A stretch of DNA of 37,449 bases from Actinoplanes philippinensis (lineage in GTDB: Bacteria; Actinomycetota; Actinomycetes; Mycobacteriales; Micromonosporaceae), in the NCBI RefSeq assembly GCF_900113015.1, contig NZ_FONV01000039.1:1-37449 (forward strand). Direction: 5' to 3'. The notes beneath the pieces were generated by a model, which worked only from the letters and a program-made list of their open reading frames with translations, did no database searches and was not told the DNA's origin. This document shows positions 20,327-28,672 of the stretch, piece after piece (within the stretch, counting starts at the first letter, position 1; every line of letters starts with the position of its first letter). The position numbers and the translations under genes were made by a program.

Positions 20327-23300
20327 CGCGGTTGTCCCTCGTGTTGTGGCTGACTTTCATTCAGTGCGAGTGCGACTCCGTACTCGAACTGATCCATGAG
20401 AGCCCGGGCGGCTTCGGGGTCCAGCGTGGACGGGGCCGGCGGGGTGATCGGTTGATGCATCTCGTCGCGAGGGAGGGTTGCTCCCGGCACGCGACGGGTC
20501 AGCGGTGCGCCACCGTTCGAGGACGGGGGCGCGGGCGGGGCGGGCGGAGCCGGCGGGGCCTCCCACTGCTGCGGTGCGGACGGGGTCTCCCACTGGGGGG
20601 TCTCCCACTGCGGAGTGTCCCACTGCTGCGGCGCCGGCGGGGGCGATACCGGTGCCGGGGAGTCCCAGCTCGGGGCGGAGAAGTCCGGCACCGGCAGCGA
20701 CACGCTCGTGTCGTGGGCGCGGACGACACCCGCCTCGAAGGCGTCGAACGCGGCACGGGCGGCCAGGGCGTCGTCCTGCGACTTCGGCGCGGCCAGCTGG
20801 TGCGGAGCGCTCTCGGCCGGGAGCTGGCTGCCGGGGACCCGGCGGCGCAGAGGAGCGGCGCTCCCGTTGCGCTGCGGCTCCGGCATCACCGGAGGGGCCG
20901 GCGGGGCAGCCGGGATCTCCGGGGCGGCCGGGGCCGGGACGTTCCAGCTCGGCTGCACGGCCACCTCGGCGCTCCAGCTGGGCTGGGCCGGGGGAAGCTC
21001 GGGCAGGGCGGCCGGAACCCGACCGGCGACCGGGGTGCCCATGTCGTACGACTGGACCGGCTCCGGGTAGCCACCGGCCGACGGGTAGGCCGGCTCCTGG
21101 TACGGCACACCCGGCGAGTACACCGGCTCGGCGTCGTAGACCGGCTGTCCGGCGTACGGGTCCGCGGGAGCGCTGCCCAGCGCCGGAGCACCGGACCCGC
21201 CGAACGCGTTCCACGACGTGCCGGCCTCGACGACCTGGGTGGCCCGGCTGAGCTTCACCGGGTCGAACGGCTGCTGGCTGCCCGGCACCGACCGGACGGC
21301 GGCGCTGGTGATCGCCACCTCGGTGGTGTTGCCCCGCAGCGCGCCCGAGTAGGCGCCCGCCATCGGCATCTCGGCGGCCTGGATCTGCGGCGCCGCCGGA
21401 GCGGCCGGGAAGGCGCCGACCGGGGTCGTCGGGTAGGCCGGCGGGGCGATCGGCGAGAGGTTCTCCACCCGCGAGATCAGGTGCGACGGGCTCAGGTCCA
21501 CCCACGCGGTCAGACCACCGTCGGGGGTGTCGGTCAGGGTCACCTCGATGCCGTGCCGGCGGGCGAGCCGGCCGACCACGAAGAGACCCAGAACCTCGGT
21601 GGGCGCCAGGTCGAGGCGCTCACGACGGGTCAGTCGCGCATTTTCCTCGGCCAGACGCTCGGGCGCGAGGCCCAGGCCGTGGTCGACGATCGCGAGGCGG
21701 GCGCCGCCGCGCAGCTCGCCGGCGCTCACCGTGACGTTGGTGTGCGGCGGGGAGAACGTGGTGGCGTTCTCCAGCAGCTCGGCCAGGAGCAGCGTCAGGT
21801 CGGCCAGGACGGCCGGCACCACGACGATGTCCTCGGGGATGTCCACCTCGACACGGGTGTAGTCCTCGATCTCACCGAGGGAGAGACGGACGACGTCGGA
21901 GAGGGCCAGCGGGGCCATGTGCTCGTTCGCGCCGGCGCCACCGGAGAGCACGACCAGCGCGGACGCGTTCCGGCGGAGACGGCTGGACATGTGGTCCAGA
22001 CGGTAGAGCTCGCGGAGGCGGTCGCTGTCGGTCTCCTTGCGCTCCAGCGTGTCGATCAGGGACAGCTGACGGCCGACCAGGTTCTGGGTACGCCGTCCGA
22101 CGTGACCGAACATCTGGGCGACGTTGCGCCGGCCGTCCACCTGCCGCTGCACCAGCCGGGCGGCGGTGGTCTGCACGCGGTCGAACGCCCGCGCCAGGTC
22201 GCCGATCTCGTCCTGCGCCTCGACGTCGAGCGGGTCCAGCCGGATCGGGCGGACCTGGGCCTCGGCCTCGTCGTCGGCCACCCGCTCGAGCTCCGACTCG
22301 GCCTCGCGGGCGATGCGGTCGGCGGACGCGGTCAGACGCCGCAGCGGCCGGGCGACCGCGCGGGCCATGAAGATCGACAGCGTGATCACCAGGACGAGGA
22401 GCAGGAACGCGCCACCACCGATGAGCGCCGACTGCTGGATGGCGCTCGACCGGTTGGTGGCCACGGTCAGGCCCACGTCCTGCGCCACGCGCTTCTCGAC
22501 GAAGCTACCGAGGATGGTCACCGACTCCAGCGACGGGAACAGCTGCCTGATCTTGAGATCCTTCAGCGCCGCCGTGGGGTTCCGCTCCAGCGCGTCGGTG
22601 AACTTGGGACCCACGCGCGCGGTGAACGCCTGCTGGGTGCTCAGGTACAGCTTGTACTGGGCGTCGGTGAAGTACACCCGGGACGACGTGATGATCGACT
22701 GGATCTGGGCGAACGTCGAGGTGAACTGGCTCATCAGCAGCGTCGCGTCCTGCGGGCTGCGGGCGTTGGCGACCACCGCGGCGGACAGCCAGCACGACGC
22801 CTGGCTGATCAGGTCGTCGGAGCGCATGGCGCGGTCCAGGGCGTAGACCTGCTGGCCGACGGCGGTCGTCAGGTCGGCGCCGGTGGACAGGCCCAGGCCC
22901 TCGATCAGCGGGTTCACCGCGCTGGTGAAGTCAGCGATCACCGTCGGCGGCGTGATCGAGCGGTTCAGCACGTTCTGCCGGGTGCTGTTGAGCTTGGCCG
23001 CGCCGGCGATGGCCCGGCGCAGCGGGAGCGGCGCTTCCTCGTCCTCGGCGAGGTGGGCCACCGAGTCGGCGGCCTCGGCGCTCTGCAGCACCAGGGCCGG
23101 GCGGTCGACCAGGCCGAGGAGGAAACCGACCGAGAGCAGCCGCTCCTCCTGCAGCTCGATCAGCGTCGCGCTGACCGCGGTGGCCCGTTCGACGGTGTCC
23201 GCGGTGTCCTGCGCGTTGGTGGCCGCCTCGATGCGCTCGTAGATGACCGGGATGGCCAGGCCGACGACGCCGAGCAGCGGCACGAGGATGAGCAGGGCGA

Positions 23301-23334
23301 GCTTGCCCAGGATGCGGAACTTTCCGAATAGCAC
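20323..23334 (-). CDS. Conservon sensor histidine kinase-like protein (CvnA type) with NIT domain
   Basis: 1003 aa from GTG 23334. TM1 near residues 11-31 (LALLILVPLLGVVGLAIPVI), an extracytoplasmic domain (about 40-295) of the nitrate/nitrite-sensing NIT type, TM2 near 300-325, a HAMP segment, a dimerisation-like helix (LYRLDHMSSRLRRNASALVV), and an ATPase domain with N-box LLAELLENATTFSPP (near 518) and G1 AIVDHGLGLAPERL (near 548). The last ~380 residues are disordered and Pro-rich, with short repeats of the form PQWET. In conservons this protein passes a signal to the roadblock-GTPase pair. The long tail could be a docking platform. Just two bases separate it from the upstream sensor gene. 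Confidence 0.95.
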   Translation of the reverse strand: MLFGKFRILGKLALLILVPLLGVVGLAIPVIYERIEAATNAQDTADTVERATAVSATLIELQEERLLSVGFLLGLVDRPALVLQSAEAADSVAHLAEDEEAPLPLRRAIAGAAKLNSTRQNVLNRSITPPTVIADFTSAVNPLIEGLGLSTGADLTTAVGQQVYALDRAMRSDDLISQASCWLSAAVVANARSPQDATLLMSQFTSTFAQIQSIITSSRVYFTDAQYKLYLSTQQAFTARVGPKFTDALERNPTAALKDLKIRQLFPSLESVTILGSFVEKRVAQDVGLTVATNRSSAIQQSALIGGGAFLLLVLVITLSIFMARAVARPLRRLTASADRIAREAESELERVADDEAEAQVRPIRLDPLDVEAQDEIGDLARAFDRVQTTAARLVQRQVDGRRNVAQMFGHVGRRTQNLVGRQLSLIDTLERKETDSDRLRELYRLDHMSSRLRRNASALVVLSGGAGANEHMAPLALSDVVRLSLGEIEDYTRVEVDIPEDIVVVPAVLADLTLLLAELLENATTFSPPHTNVTVSAGELRGGARLAIVDHGLGLAPERLAEENARLTRRERLDLAPTEVLGLFVVGRLARRHGIEVTLTDTPDGGLTAWVDLSPSHLISRVENLSPIAPPAYPTTPVGAFPAAPAAPQIQAAEMPMAGAYSGALRGNTTEVAITSAAVRSVPGSQQPFDPVKLSRATQVVEAGTSWNAFGGSGAPALGSAPADPYAGQPVYDAEPVYSPGVPYQEPAYPSAGGYPEPVQSYDMGTPVAGRVPAALPELPPAQPSWSAEVAVQPSWNVPAPAAPEIPAAPPAPPVMPEPQRNGSAAPLRRRVPGSQLPAESAPHQLAAPKSQDDALAARAAFDAFEAGVVRAHDTSVSLPVPDFSAPSWDSPAPVSPPPAPQQWDTPQWETPQWETPSAPQQWEAPPAPPAPPAPPSSNGGAPLTRRVPGATLPRDEMHQPITPPAPSTLDPEAARALMDQFEYGVALALNESQPQHEGQPR

Positions 23335-23336
23335 GT

Positions 23337-24434
23337 TTAACGCTCCCAGGCCGGCGTGCCGCCGAAACCGCCTCCGGCGAAGCCGGGCGGGTTGTCACCC
23401 TGGACCGAGACGTCACGGCTGTCGGCGGCCGTCGCACGGCTGCCCCGGGCGGTACGGACACTGTTCCAGAAAGCGGCGACGATCAGCAGCACGATCGCGA
23501 CGACGAGCAGCACCCAGGCCTCGGCACGGCGGTAGGCGAGGTCGTCGGCGCGCTCGTCGAGGAGGGTCGACATCTCCTTGAGCAGCACCGTGGCCAGCGC
23601 CTTCAGGGCGTTGGTCAGGGTGCTCTGCGCGGTCACCAGGATGGAGACGTCGGGGGTGCCGCCGAGGTTGGCGCCACGGTTGGCGGCCTCGACACCACGA
23701 CGGAACGAGTCCAGGTTGTTGACCGTGTTGCTGGCGAGGGTCGAGCTCTCGGTGTCCTCGGCGGCGGCCTGCAGGTGGTCGGTCAGCTCGGAGACCGACT
23801 CCTGCACGGCGATGATCTCGGCGCCGAACTCGACGGCGAGCTGGGCCCGCTGCTGGCTCTTGGCGGCGGCCAGCATGTTCGCCAGGTCGCCCATCCGGCT
23901 GACGTGGGTGACCGCCTCCGGCATGTCGGCGGTGACGGTCTCCTGGAGGTACCAGATGTCGCTCTGCGCGTCCTGGTTGAGCTTCGCGTTCTCCCGGATC
24001 TCGGTGTAGAGCTCCAGCGCGAGGTCGCCGACCTCGAGGTGGGCCTCGTAGATCTCCTCGGCGGTGCCGCTGAGACCGGTGAGGCGCCCGATCTTCTCCT
24101 TGAGCCCGGACCAGCGGCTCGTGGTGTCGAGGTCGCCGCCGAGTTTCTCGTCGACGCCCTGTACGCGCGCGACCGCGGCGGTCAGCGAGGCCGGCTCGTC
24201 GGTGACGCCCTGCAGAGCCGAGGACTGCGACTCGGCCAGCGCGCTGATCAGCGGCGCCATCTCGACCAGGTACTCGATGCCCTTCTGCTTGAGGGCGGTG
24301 TCGTCCCGCTGAGTGGTGTTCTCGTTCAGGACACGCAGAAACAGGACTGCGGTCGGCAGCACGACGAGGACCGTCAGCACCACCGCGAGGGAGGAGCGTA
24401 AACGGGATCGCCGGCTGTTCACCGAGACTGACAT
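23337..24434 (-). CDS. Two-TM extracytoplasmic sensor-like protein, conservon head gene
   Basis: 365 aa from ATG 24434 with GGAGG nine bases upstream; an upstream in-frame extension lacks a site. TM1 near residues 12-34 (LRSSLAVVLTVLVVLPTAVL), a helical extracytoplasmic domain (about 35-300) with NIT-like or four-helix-bundle character (DDTALKQKGIEYLVEMAPLI, SRMGDLANMLAAAKSQQRAQ), and TM2 near 300-325 (AWVLLVVAIVLLIVAAFW). A short Gly/Arg-rich tail ends it. There is no kinase, HAMP or output domain. It resembles the input half of the kinase gene that follows. It could act as a co-receptor with the kinase or as an independent adaptor. The stop is two bases before the kinase GTG. Confidence 0.88.
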   Translation of the reverse strand: MSVSVNSRRSRLRSSLAVVLTVLVVLPTAVLFLRVLNENTTQRDDTALKQKGIEYLVEMAPLISALAESQSSALQGVTDEPASLTAAVARVQGVDEKLGGDLDTTSRWSGLKEKIGRLTGLSGTAEEIYEAHLEVGDLALELYTEIRENAKLNQDAQSDIWYLQETVTADMPEAVTHVSRMGDLANMLAAAKSQQRAQLAVEFGAEIIAVQESVSELTDHLQAAAEDTESSTLASNTVNNLDSFRRGVEAANRGANLGGTPDVSILVTAQSTLTNALKALATVLLKEMSTLLDERADDLAYRRAEAWVLLVVAIVLLIVAAFWNSVRTARGSRATAADSRDVSVQGDNPPGFAGGGFGGTPAWER

Positions 24435-24804
24435 TGCTTTAGTCCTCCGCCATGCACACGCGATGGGCCAGTGGGGGCTACGGACAGTAGCCATGCGGGC
24501 GCACCGATCCGGGTCAATCTATCCGAGAAATCCTCAGAAAACCCCTTTCCAAGGGTCAGAGTTCGCTCGGCTGATCGGGGGATACGCGGCACTCCCGACT
24601 TCGCTGTACGAGAGGCCACGCTGCAGTCCACGCGGTTTTCGGGCCAAGTGAGGGGTGCCGCCGGAGATCGTATCGGTCGCCCCGGTGAGAACTGAATAAG
24701 AGTTCTACTTCGGATTTGTTACGTCTCAGCGACTTCGCATTCACTTTACGTGCCCAGGTGATTGCCCTGCGGAATAATTCAACGCAGAGTGACGTGTTGG
24801 ACAC
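24435..24804. other. Intergenic region before the conservon
   Basis: 370 bp with no convincing gene. It is less GC-rich than its surroundings near 24690-24790. It holds the AGAACT-N7-AGTTCT palindrome and presumably the conservon promoter. A candidate sigma-70 pair was not clear to me. Confidence 0.4.
24688..24706. promoter_or_regulatory. Palindrome AGAACT-N7-AGTTCT upstream of the conservon
   Basis: Perfect six-base arms (24688-24693 and 24701-24706) in an AT-richer stretch about 255 bp before the conservon head gene. A plausible operator for a dimeric regulator; the protein is not identified. Confidence 0.35.
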
Positions 24805-24847
24805 AAAAATGTGGGCCTCTCCGACCGGTTTCGGTACGGAGAGACCC
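24805..24847 (-). terminator. Intrinsic terminator of the DUF885 unit
   Basis: Arms 24813-24823 and 24837-24847 pair with one mismatch. On the minus strand the stem is followed by five T (24809-24805). It lies eight bases after the DUF885 stop (24855) and ends the three-gene unit. Confidence 0.85.
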
Positions 24848-24854
24848 GAATGAC

Positions 24855-26525
24855 TCAAATCCTGGCCAGTGCCTTACGCAGTGGGTCGAGTCCCAGCGAC
24901 CCCAGGTTCAGGGCGTCGCGGTGGAACGTCTTGAGGTCGAAATCACTTCCTTTGCGGGCCTTTGCCTCGTCCCGGGCCTGCAGCCAGATGCGCTCGCCGA
25001 TCTTGTACGACGGCGCCTGCCCCGGCCACCCGAGGTACCGCTTCCACTCGAACCGCAGGACGTCCTCCTGCATCCGGCAGTGCGCCCGCAGGAACTCCCA
25101 GCCCAGCTCCGGAGTCCATCGTTCGCCAGGGTGGAAACCGAACGGATTGTCACGGGGGATCTCGAGCTCGAGGTGCATGCCGATGTCGACGATCACCCGG
25201 GCCGCCCGCAGCGACTGGCCGTCGAGCATGCCCAGCCGGTCACCGGGATCACCCAGATAGCCGAGCTCGTCCATCAGGCGCTCGGCGTACAACGCCCAGC
25301 CCTCACCGTGCCCGGACGACCAGCAGAGCAGCCGCTGCCAGCGGTTCAGAGAGTCGGCCCGGAGCAGGGTCTGGCTGACCTGCAGGTGATGGCCGGGCAC
25401 ACCCTCATGGAACACGGTGGTGACCTCACGCCACGTGGAGAACTTGTCCTGCGACTCCGGCACCGCCCACCACATCCGGCCCGGCCGGGAGAAGTCCTCG
25501 CTGGGCCCGGTGTAGTAGATGCCGCCGTCGCTGGTCGGGGTGAGGCGGCACTCCAGCTTGCGGGCCGGCGGCTCGATGTCGAAGTGCGTGCCGTTCAGCT
25601 CGGTGATCGCCCGGTCGGAGAGGGCCTGCATCCAGTCGCGGAAGGCCTCCTTGCCGGCGATCGTGCGGGCCGGGTCGGCGTCCAGCGCGGCCACCGCCTC
25701 GTCGATCGTGGCGCCCGGCCCGGCGATCCGGGCCGACACCGCCCGCATCTCCCGTTCCAGCCGGTCCAGCTCGGCGAAACCCCACAGGTACGTCTCCTGC
25801 AGGTCGACCTTGGCGCCGAGGAAGTACTGCGAGGCCAGCGTGTACCGCTCCAGCCCGGCCGCCTCCTTCTCCCGGCCCAGCGGCGCCAGCTCGTCACGCA
25901 GGAAGGTCCCGAACGCGGCCGTCGCGGCGGTGGCCGCCTCCGCCCCGCGCCGCAGCTCGGCGGCGAGCGCCCCGGAGGCCTGCAGCCGGCCGGCGAGCGA
26001 GTGGAAGAAGTCGTCGCGGGCCGGATCGGTCCACGCCTCGCACTGCTCCGCCACGGCCAGCAGCTGCTGACGCGCGCTGACCCGGCCGTCGGCGGCGCCC
26101 TCCAGCAGGGTCCGTCGATACTGTTCGAGAGCGCGGGGGAACGCCTTCAGCCGGGTGGTGATGTTGGCGACCGCCTCCTCACCCTCGGTCGGCATCACGT
26201 CGAGCACCATGCGCAGCTCGTGCAGACCGCTGGTGATGACACTGACATCGGTACTGACATAGCCCGCGTCGTACTGCGCGAGCTGGAGACCGAGGCGCTC
26301 CATCATGGCGTCCTTGGCGACCTGCTCGGACTCGTGCTCGGGCTCGATCAGGTCGAGCTCGGTGACGGTCCGGCGGATCAGCTCGGCCTGCGCGGCGTAC
26401 CCCTCCGGGGAGAGATCGTCGGTCTGGTCGTCGTAGCCGGTTATGCCGGCCGCGGTGGCGCCGGTCGGGTTCAGCGGCGCCCATTCGTCGACGTAGCGGT
26501 TCGCGAGTGCGTCAATTCGTCCCAC
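24855..26525 (-). CDS. DUF885 family putative metallopeptidase
   Basis: 556 aa. The C-terminal half contains the DUF885 zinc signature TVFHEGVPGHHLQVSQ (HEGxPGHH, near residue 375) with a third-ligand Glu in GHGEGWALYAERLMDELG (near 405). A few members of the family are described as peptidases or ester-cleaving enzymes; most are uncharacterised. There is no signal peptide, so it is cytoplasmic. Last gene of a three-gene unit with the PHP protein 21 bp upstream. The terminator follows immediately. Confidence 0.92.
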   Translation of the reverse strand: MGRIDALANRYVDEWAPLNPTGATAAGITGYDDQTDDLSPEGYAAQAELIRRTVTELDLIEPEHESEQVAKDAMMERLGLQLAQYDAGYVSTDVSVITSGLHELRMVLDVMPTEGEEAVANITTRLKAFPRALEQYRRTLLEGAADGRVSARQQLLAVAEQCEAWTDPARDDFFHSLAGRLQASGALAAELRRGAEAATAATAAFGTFLRDELAPLGREKEAAGLERYTLASQYFLGAKVDLQETYLWGFAELDRLEREMRAVSARIAGPGATIDEAVAALDADPARTIAGKEAFRDWMQALSDRAITELNGTHFDIEPPARKLECRLTPTSDGGIYYTGPSEDFSRPGRMWWAVPESQDKFSTWREVTTVFHEGVPGHHLQVSQTLLRADSLNRWQRLLCWSSGHGEGWALYAERLMDELGYLGDPGDRLGMLDGQSLRAARVIVDIGMHLELEIPRDNPFGFHPGERWTPELGWEFLRAHCRMQEDVLRFEWKRYLGWPGQAPSYKIGERIWLQARDEAKARKGSDFDLKTFHRDALNLGSLGLDPLRKALARI

Positions 26526-26546
26526 AGGTGCCGACCCTACGGGACG

Positions 26547-27608
26547 TCAACGGTGTGACGCGGTCCACTGGGTGACGCGTTCGGTGGTCCATGTGTTGAC
26601 GATCCGGTCGGCCGGCACACCGCACAGCGCGGCACGCTCGCACCCGAGATCCAGCCAGTCCAGCTGGCCCGGGGCGTGCGCGTCGGTGTCGATGGTGAAG
26701 AGGCAGCCGGCCTCCCGGGCGACGGTGAGCATCCGCTTCGGTGGATCCAGCCGGTCCGGCCGCGAGTTGATCTCGATGGCCTTGCCGTGCTCCAGCACCG
26801 CGGCGACGACCTTGTCCAGGTCGAAGTCGCTGGGCGGCCGGGTCCGCGCCGTCCGGTGGGCGGCGTCGCCCTCGCCGGCGGCCGCCACCTTGCGCCCGGT
26901 CATGTGCCCGAGAACGTCCAGATGCGGGTTGGCGATCGCGGTCACCATCCGCCGGGTCATCCGCGCCGAGTCGTCGCGCAGCTTGCTGTGCACCGAGCCG
27001 ACCACCAGATCGAGCCGGGCCAGCAGCTCGTCCTCCTGATCGAGACCGCCGTCCTCCAGGATGTCCACCTCGATGCCGGTGAGGATGCGGAAGCCGTCGG
27101 GCAGCGCCTCGTTGAGCCGGGCCACGTGGTCGAGCTGCCGGCGCAGCCGGTCGGCGGTCAGTCCGCGGGCCACGGTGAGCCGCGGCGAATGATCGGTGAG
27201 CACGAAGTACTCGTGGCCGAGGTCGGCCGCGGCCAGCGCCATCTCCTCGATCGGCGACCCGCCGTCGGACCAGTCGGAGTGCACATGGCAGTCGCCGCGC
27301 AACGCCGCCCGGATCGCGGCCGCCTCCGCCGGCAGGTCGGCGCCCTCGGTCGCGGTGATCCGGCGCAGATAGACCGGCTCCTCGCCGGCCAGCGACTCGG
27401 TCACGCAGCGGGCCGTGACCTCGCCGACACCGGCCAGTTTCGCCAGGGTGCCGGCCTCGGCCCGGGCGACCAGCTCGTCGTGCGGCGTCTTCGCGACCGC
27501 CGCGGCGGCCGACCGGAACGCGCGCACCCGGTAGGTGGCCTCGTTGGCCCGCTCCAGCAGAAACGCGATGCGCCGCAGATCGGCGACCGGATCACGAGGC
27601 GACGGCAT
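26547..27608 (-). CDS. PHP-domain protein with PolX-like N-terminal helical domain
   Basis: 353 aa. The N-terminal ~80 residues resemble the helix-hairpin-helix lyase domain of family X polymerases (RIAFLLERANEATYRVRAF, then LAKLAGVGEVTARCVTESL). The PHP phosphoesterase domain follows with metal motifs GDCHVHSDWSDGG (near 105), YFVLTDHSPR, ILTGIEVDIL, DLVVGSVHSKL, and near the end FTIDTDAHAPGQLDWL. The middle polymerase domain of PolX is absent, so DNA synthesis is not expected. PHP domains cleave phosphate esters or 3'-DNA ends, and a DNA-repair end-processing role is plausible. Cotranscribed with neighbours on both sides (gaps 16 and 21 bp). Confidence 0.9.
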   Translation of the reverse strand: MPSPRDPVADLRRIAFLLERANEATYRVRAFRSAAAAVAKTPHDELVARAEAGTLAKLAGVGEVTARCVTESLAGEEPVYLRRITATEGADLPAEAAAIRAALRGDCHVHSDWSDGGSPIEEMALAAADLGHEYFVLTDHSPRLTVARGLTADRLRRQLDHVARLNEALPDGFRILTGIEVDILEDGGLDQEDELLARLDLVVGSVHSKLRDDSARMTRRMVTAIANPHLDVLGHMTGRKVAAAGEGDAAHRTARTRPPSDFDLDKVVAAVLEHGKAIEINSRPDRLDPPKRMLTVAREAGCLFTIDTDAHAPGQLDWLDLGCERAALCGVPADRIVNTWTTERVTQWTASHR

Positions 27609-27624
27609 GCCGCCAGCCTAGGTG

Positions 27625-28575
27625 TCAGCGGCCGAAGGCGTACGCATCCTTGCGGGCGCCGACGAATCTCCTCGCCGGGTCACCGGTGCTGATGTAGTGC
27701 CACGGGTACTTGGTGACGTGGTCGCCGATCCGGTCGAAGACGCTCGCGGCCCACCCGTACTCCCCGGCCAGGTAGAGCATCATGGCGAGGCCGTTGGCCC
27801 GGGCCGGCCAGCCGAAGACCGGCCGGAAGCCGGCGTTGAGCACCGAGTGCTGGGCCGCCACCACCAGGTCCTGCCGGGCCGCGGCGCTGCGGATGTGCTC
27901 CTGGTCCTCACCGGAGGGCAGGCGCAACCAGTACTCCAGGTGGGCGTCGGCCATCAGGGTCGGCAGCAGCCCGCCCGGCGTCGACCGGGCCAGCGCCTCA
28001 CGGGCGAAGGCGAACATCTCGGCGTGGCTGCCGAACCACTTGTCACAGAGGTACTGCAGCCGCTGCTCGTGGGCGATCAGGTGCTCCGGCGCGTGCTTGA
28101 CGACCGCGTTGAACCGGGCCGCCGCCTCGTCCCGCCCGACCTGCGACCCGCGTGCCGAAAGGGTCAGCCAGGTCCACGCCGTGGTGTCGGCCGGATCCCG
28201 CTCGGTGACCTCCTTCAGGCACGCCTCGGCGACTGCGAGCCGCTCGAAGAACCCGGCGAACTGCTCCTTCGACGTGTCCTCCGCATACGCCGAGCCGCGC
28301 GCCTCCCACGCCCACGCCACCCCACGGCAGCCCTGGATCAGCAGCGGCAACGTCGAGCCCGGCTCGTCCGCGACCCACTGGCCGATCCAGTCCTGCACGC
28401 CGGGGACGTCGCTGGCGAACTCCATGAGGTAGGCACGCCCGTCCGGGTCGGGCAGCGACGCGAAGACCCCACGGACGGTCTCCCGGTCCCGTGTGGTCAG
28501 AGCGTGGATCAGCGCCCGTGCCCGGGGGTCGCCGTGCGTCGGGTCGATGTGCGGTACCCGCGAGAACGGCCACAT
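27625..28575 (-). CDS. Hypothetical helical (TPR-like) protein
   Basis: 316 aa. Begins MWPFSRVPHIDPTHGDPRAR. The body is mostly helices of TPR-like spacing (SKEQFAGFFERLAVAEACLK, DPADTTAWTWLTLSARGSQV, EHLIAHEQRLQYLCDKWFGS, NGLAMMLYLAGEYGWAASVF). It may belong to the DUF4034 group, but this is from general shape and not certain. No catalytic motif is seen. First gene of the unit with the PHP and DUF885 genes, and divergent from the M48 protease. Confidence 0.75.
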   Translation of the reverse strand: MWPFSRVPHIDPTHGDPRARALIHALTTRDRETVRGVFASLPDPDGRAYLMEFASDVPGVQDWIGQWVADEPGSTLPLLIQGCRGVAWAWEARGSAYAEDTSKEQFAGFFERLAVAEACLKEVTERDPADTTAWTWLTLSARGSQVGRDEAAARFNAVVKHAPEHLIAHEQRLQYLCDKWFGSHAEMFAFAREALARSTPGGLLPTLMADAHLEYWLRLPSGEDQEHIRSAAARQDLVVAAQHSVLNAGFRPVFGWPARANGLAMMLYLAGEYGWAASVFDRIGDHVTKYPWHYISTGDPARRFVGARKDAYAFGR

Positions 28576-28672
28576 GTGTTGATCCTATTGGTCTTGCCCA
28601 GCGGATATCGAGATCGGTACCGTCCGACGGCCGCTCGATCGGGCGGCCGTACGGGGGAGGAAACGAACGGTC

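Noticed and set aside
20332..23331. 999-aa open frame on the plus strand, antisense to the conservon kinase
   Set aside because: It is the mirror of a high-GC gene; composition is Arg/Gly/His-rich with no domain, and the minus-strand product is a clear histidine kinase.
24762..26558. 598-aa plus-strand open frame opposite DUF885
   Set aside because: The opposite strand encodes a full DUF885 protein with HEGVPGHH. The plus-strand product is low-complexity and crosses the terminator.
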